Origin: Dehalococcoidia bacterium
Lineage (GTDB): Bacteria > Chloroflexota > Dehalococcoidia > UBA2979
NCBI GenBank assembly: GCA_004297315.1
Contig: SCTU01000010.1
Coordinates: 1 to 11,591, forward strand
Direction: 5' to 3'
Length of the DNA stretch: 11,591 nucleotides
This document shows, one piece after another, positions 8,911 through 11,591 of the stretch. The position numbers and the translations under genes are program-made. Position 1 is the stretch's first letter. Each line of letters starts with the position of its first letter. A model generated the notes under the pieces. The model saw only the letters and a program-made list of their open reading frames with translations, was not told the origin of the DNA and made no database searches.

Positions 8911-8920
8911 CCACGGTCAA
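8892..8920 (-). promoter_or_regulatory. sdhC: Candidate sigma70-like promoter of sdhCAB
   Basis: On the minus strand TTGACC (8920-8915) is followed after exactly 17 bases by AATAGT (8897-8892), which matches 5/6 and 4/6 of the consensus hexamers. Initiation would fall near 8885, leaving a leader of about 70 bases to the chosen sdhC ATG. The site lies between the Nudix gene stop and sdhC, where the sdh operon would be expected to start. Confidence 0.5.
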
Positions 8921-8973
8921 GTGATGCGGGCTCCGGGACGCTCCCGCAAGGGGGATTCAGCCTCGCCTAACGT

Positions 8974-9519
8974 TCACGCGTTGCGTGCCCGAAAAAGCGT
9001 GAGCAGAGTGAGGGCGATCAGCGTCTTGGAGTCCTCGATCTCGCCCGACGCCACGGCTGCCTCGATCTCGTCCCGCGTTAGGCGCCGCGGCTCGCCGATG
9101 TACTCGTCGTGGTCCTGCGGCAGCGGGTCATGGCGCAGGTCGGTCGCCAGGTAGTAGTGGATGTACTCGGAACAGAAGCCCGGGGCCATCCACGCACCAC
9201 CGAGGCGCACGAGCCGGCCGGCGGCGTAACCGGTCTCTTCGCGCACCTCGCGGGCGGCCGTCACGTCCGGGTGCTCGCCGGCCTCGCGCGTACCCGCGGG
9301 GATCTCCAGCAGGACGCGGCCGGCCGGATGGCGGTATTGCTCCACCATCAGCCAGCGGCCCTCAGCGTCCTCTACCACGAGCGCGACGGCACCCGGGTGC
9401 CAGACCACCGCCCGGTCGACTTCGGCACCGTCGGGGAACCGCACGGTGTCGCGCGTGAGCCGCAGGTACCCGACCTCGACGAGCGGTTCCGAGCGGACGA
9501 GGTGGGCGGAGTCTGCCAC
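8974..9519 (-). CDS. Nudix hydrolase, probable ADP-ribose pyrophosphatase
   Basis: This likely cleaves ADP-ribose (or another nucleoside diphosphate sugar) to AMP and ribose 5-phosphate. In the 181-residue form, LMVEQYRHPAGRVLLEIPAG (about 57-76) is typical of ADP-ribose pyrophosphatases. It leads into a complete Nudix box GX5EX7REUXEEXGU: G76, E82, and REVREETGY at 90-98 with the metal-binding glutamates. A proline in MAPGFCSE, about 14-15 residues after the box, is the known marker of the ADP-ribose-specific branch. The GTG at 9519 is chosen because AGGCGAG lies 6 bases upstream and the start then falls 11 bases after the stop of the acetyltransferase gene. A longer frame back to 9609 would overlap that gene with an Arg-rich unconserved tail. 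It is the last gene of the tlyA-nadK-acetyltransferase-Nudix group. Other Nudix substrates remain possible. Stop is TGA. Confidence 0.88.
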   Translation of the reverse strand: MADSAHLVRSEPLVEVGYLRLTRDTVRFPDGAEVDRAVVWHPGAVALVVEDAEGRWLMVEQYRHPAGRVLLEIPAGTREAGEHPDVTAAREVREETGYAAGRLVRLGGAWMAPGFCSEYIHYYLATDLRHDPLPQDHDEYIGEPRRLTRDEIEAAVASGEIEDSKTLIALTLLTLFRARNA

Positions 9520-9525
9520 GCGGAA

Positions 9526-9532
9526 CTCGCCT
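9526..9532 (-). promoter_or_regulatory. Ribosome binding site of the Nudix gene overlapping the upstream stop codon
   Basis: AGGCGAG on the minus strand (9532-9526) precedes the GTG at 9519 by 6 bases. The AG of the acetyltransferase stop TAG (9533-9531) forms its first two bases, so terminating ribosomes would sit on the site. This supports translational coupling and the GTG start. Confidence 0.5.
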
Positions 9533-10043
9533 AATCGCCGGCGGGCGTGGCGAGGTCGATCACCATCGCGATCTCGTCGCAGCCGGGGAACTTCGGGCAG
9601 CGGTAGCACTCGTTCCAGACCTTGCGCGGGAGGTTCATCACGTCCGCCTGGGCCCAGCCGAGCCGCTCAAAGAAGCCAGGCCGGTAGGTGAGCGCGAACA
9701 GGCGCTCGAGGCCGAGCGTCCGCCCCTCCTCGACGCACGCGCGCACGAGGGCGGCGCCGGCGCCGCGCGACTGCTGGCTCTCCTGCACGGCGAGCGACTT
9801 CAGCTCCGCGAGGTCCGACCACGTGATGTGGAGCGCCGCGCAGCCGATGACCTGGCCGCTGCCATCCCGCACGACGAAGAAGTCACGCAGGTTCTCGTAG
9901 GTCTCGCCGAGCGTCCGCGGGAGCATCTGGCCCTGGGCCGCCCAGAAATTGACGAGCCGGTGGATGCCCTCGGCATCATGCACGGTCGCGCGGACGACCT
10001 GGACGTCAGCGGGAGCCGGCGCGGCTGGGGTGTCGGTCGCCAT
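9531..10043 (-). CDS. GNAT-family N-acetyltransferase, short ArgA-like (probable N-acetylglutamate synthase)
   Basis: The 170-residue protein has one GNAT fold. VIGCAALHITWSDLAELKSL (65-84) covers beta-4 and beta-5, and SRGAGAALV (92-100) is the acetyl-CoA pyrophosphate loop (R/QxxGxG/A). FFERLGW (124-130) is the usual C-terminal GNAT element. The GCAALHITWSDLAEL stretch and overall length match short ArgA-type enzymes such as M. tuberculosis Rv2747, which acetylate L-glutamate in arginine synthesis. That is a family resemblance, not proof of substrate, and no arginine gene is nearby. A C-terminal cysteine cluster, C146, C149 and C155 in NECYRCPKFPGC, could bind metal or be redox active. The first 15 residues are Ala/Pro-rich and probably disordered. 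The gene lies 25 bases after nadK and 11 bases before the Nudix gene, in one likely operon. The ribosome binding site is weak. Stop is TAG. Confidence 0.85.
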   Translation of the reverse strand: MATDTPAAPAPADVQVVRATVHDAEGIHRLVNFWAAQGQMLPRTLGETYENLRDFFVVRDGSGQVIGCAALHITWSDLAELKSLAVQESQQSRGAGAALVRACVEEGRTLGLERLFALTYRPGFFERLGWAQADVMNLPRKVWNECYRCPKFPGCDEIAMVIDLATPAGD

Positions 10044-10068
10044 CTATGCAGTCTACCCCGCGCGTCGC

Positions 10069-10953
10069 CTAGCCGGCCGGGCCGTCGGGGTCTTCCATGA
10101 CGTGGTCCGGGCGCAGCCAGCCGAGGCGCCGCGCGAGGCTCGCGTAGAACTGGTTCTCCGCGCCCAGACGGACGAATTGGACCGAGCGCGCGGAGGCCGT
10201 GACCTCCACCACCGTGCCCGATTCGACCGGCCACTGGAGGAGCCCGTCCGCCGTGATCACTGCCTCCTCGCCGCGCTGCACCGAGAGCCGGAGACGCGCA
10301 CCCGCCGGCAGGATGAGCGGGTTGGCGCGGGTCAGATGGGGGGCGACAGGCACCATCACGATCTCCGACGAAGTCGGCGGCAGGATCGGCCCGCCGACGG
10401 AAAGCGCGTAGCCGGTGGAGCCGGTGGCGGTCGCGATCACGAGGGCGTCCGCGCGGTACTCCGCGAGCAGGACGCCATCGACGCGCGCCCCGATCGAGAC
10501 GGTCCGGCCGAGGGTGCCGCGGCCAATCACGACGTCGTTCAGCGCGTGGACGGGTTCGGCCTCGTCCACCCGGGCCTGGAGCATGGCGTGCCGCTCCAGA
10601 CGTGCCTCGCCGTCGAGCACGCGTTGGAGGTCCACGACGGCATCGGGCTCGATCGTCTCCGTGAGGAAGCCGAGCCGGCCCATCCGCACGCCGAAGATGG
10701 GGACGCCGGCGACCGCCGCGAAGGCTGCGGCACGCAGCACCGTGCCGTCCCCGCCGACGCAGACGAGGAGCGACGCCCCGCGCAGGCGGTCGGTGATGCC
10801 GGCATCGCCGTCCCGCCCATCGTGCATCGGCTCGACCCACGCGCGGCGCTGGCCCTGGCTTGCGACGGCGGCGAGCACTTGCGCGACGCCTTCTGCACCC
10901 GCGACGGCGGGGTGATATGCGACCGCGACCGGGCCGTCGACGGTGAAGGTCAT
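10069..10953 (-). CDS. nadK: NAD kinase
   Basis: This enzyme phosphorylates NAD to NADP in the cytoplasm, the cofactor used by the icd product in the same window. The 294 residues are normal length. The signature GGDGT is at 67-71, with D69 as the catalytic residue. The NAD-contacting ND of ALNDVVIGRG is at 139-140. The glycine-rich ATATGSTGYALSVGGPI spans 174-190, and TADG (234-237) gives the conserved D236. The segment normally written GxNxGxLGFL reads GVRMGRLGFL here (88-97), with Arg90 in place of the usual Asn. The ATG overlaps the TGA of tlyA by 4 bases (shared ATGA), the classic arrangement for coupled translation. tlyA-nadK is a common bacterial gene pair, often followed by recN, but here by the acetyltransferase and Nudix genes. 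Stop is TAG. Confidence 0.96.
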   Translation of the reverse strand: MTFTVDGPVAVAYHPAVAGAEGVAQVLAAVASQGQRRAWVEPMHDGRDGDAGITDRLRGASLLVCVGGDGTVLRAAAFAAVAGVPIFGVRMGRLGFLTETIEPDAVVDLQRVLDGEARLERHAMLQARVDEAEPVHALNDVVIGRGTLGRTVSIGARVDGVLLAEYRADALVIATATGSTGYALSVGGPILPPTSSEIVMVPVAPHLTRANPLILPAGARLRLSVQRGEEAVITADGLLQWPVESGTVVEVTASARSVQFVRLGAENQFYASLARRLGWLRPDHVMEDPDGPAG

Positions 10954-11591
10954 GAGGCGCCACCGGGCTCTGGCTTATGTAGCCAGAGGAAGAACTCACG
11001 GTTCCCGGCCGGGCCGAGGAGCGGCGAACGGACGACCCCGCGGACGCGCAGGCCGAGTTCGACGGCAGCCAGCGCCACTTTCGCCACGCACGCGGCATGC
11101 ACCACCGGGTCGCGCACCACGCCGCCCTTCTGGACCGCCTCCCGCCCCGCCTGGAATTGCGGCTTCACCAGCACGAGCATGTCCCCGCCCGGGCGGACGG
11201 AGCGCGCGAGTGCCGGCAAGACGGTCGCTGCCGAGATGAACGAGACGTCCATCACGCCGAGGTCGGCCGGCGGGTCGATCGGCGCCAGGTCACGCGCATT
11301 CGTGCGCTCGACCACCTCGACGCGCGCGTCGTCGCGTACCTTCGAGGCCAGTTCGCCGTAGGCGACGTCCACCGCGACCACGCGCGCGGCGCCCCGTTGC
11401 AGCAGGCAGTCGGTGAACCCGCCGGTGGAGGCGCCGACGTCGAGACAGCGGAGGCCGGCGACGTCGATACCCGTCCGAGCCAGCGCATGGTCCAGCTTCT
11501 CCCCGCCCCGCGAGACGAATCGGGCCGCCGTTTTGACCGCGATGGCGGCGTCGGGCGCGACCGGCTCGGCCGGGCGGACGGCGACGCGGCC
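10950..11591 (-). CDS. tlyA: TlyA-family 23S/16S rRNA 2'-O-methyltransferase; 5' end outside window
   Basis: The frame is open to the right edge, and 213 residues are visible. Complete TlyA proteins have about 250-275, so the start and most of the N-terminal S4 RNA-binding domain are missing. The visible part begins in the linker, with KTAARFVSRGGEKLDHAL at 20-37. The SAM-binding motif DVGASTGGFTD is at 51-61. The K-D-K-E catalytic tetrad of 2'-O-methyltransferases can be followed: K32 (GGEKL), D115 (VMDVSFIS), K143 (LVKPQF) and E199 (NREFFLWL). The known mycobacterial enzyme methylates cytidines in both rRNAs and its loss gives capreomycin resistance; hemolysin annotations of this family are historical. 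It is the first gene visible in the operon and overlaps nadK by 4 bases. Stop is TGA. Confidence 0.93.
   Translation of the reverse strand, partial: GRVAVRPAEPVAPDAAIAVKTAARFVSRGGEKLDHALARTGIDVAGLRCLDVGASTGGFTDCLLQRGAARVVAVDVAYGELASKVRDDARVEVVERTNARDLAPIDPPADLGVMDVSFISAATVLPALARSVRPGGDMLVLVKPQFQAGREAVQKGGVVRDPVVHAACVAKVALAAVELGLRVRGVVRSPLLGPAGNREFFLWLHKPEPGGAS

Noticed and set aside
8926..8947. Hairpin GCGGG/CCCGC after the Nudix gene as an intrinsic terminator
   Set aside because: Five-pair stem with a 12-base loop and no T-run after it; the sdh promoter -35 follows instead.
9520..9609. Longer Nudix frame overlapping the acetyltransferase gene
   Set aside because: The extra 30 residues are an Arg/Pro-rich reading of the acetyltransferase 3' end in another frame; the GTG at 9519 has a placed ribosome binding site.

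Overview
This is a high-GC bacterial chromosomal window made of housekeeping central metabolism. I see no mobile element, CRISPR array, tRNA or rRNA. The gene complement fits a Chloroflexota- or Actinomycetota-like bacterium: a eukaryote-type dimeric NADP isocitrate dehydrogenase, an LDH-like malate dehydrogenase, a three-subunit succinate dehydrogenase of the mycobacterial Sdh1 kind, and a tlyA-nadK pair. The LDH-like malate dehydrogenase slightly favours Chloroflexota, but the phylum call is inference.

Left half, plus strand: the 3' part of a biotin-dependent acyl-CoA carboxylase carboxyltransferase (beta) subunit, propionyl/methylmalonyl-CoA-like, runs off the left edge. A 233-base non-coding leader follows, then icd, mdh and fumC in close succession.

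Middle, minus strand and convergent with fumC: sdhC-sdhA-sdhB, then a small predicted two-helix membrane protein whose stop lies only 9 bases from the fumC stop. A sigma70-like promoter overlapped by an imperfect inverted repeat lies upstream of sdhC. Together the two units encode isocitrate to 2-oxoglutarate and succinate to fumarate to malate to oxaloacetate. The carboxylase could feed succinyl-CoA in through methylmalonyl-CoA.

Right part, minus strand, read from the right edge: tlyA (5' end outside the window), nadK (overlapping tlyA by 4 bases), a GNAT acetyltransferase like short ArgA-type N-acetylglutamate synthases, and a Nudix hydrolase resembling ADP-ribose pyrophosphatase. Tight spacing suggests one operon combining rRNA modification with NAD(P) and ADP-ribose metabolism.

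The most notable points are the probable membrane-embedded Rieske-type SdhC, the dominance of TAG stops (9 of 12 annotated genes, no TAA) despite high GC, the candidate operator on the sdh promoter, an altered active-site loop in Mdh, and the small gene after sdhB. I do not see a clearly undescribed multi-gene system here.
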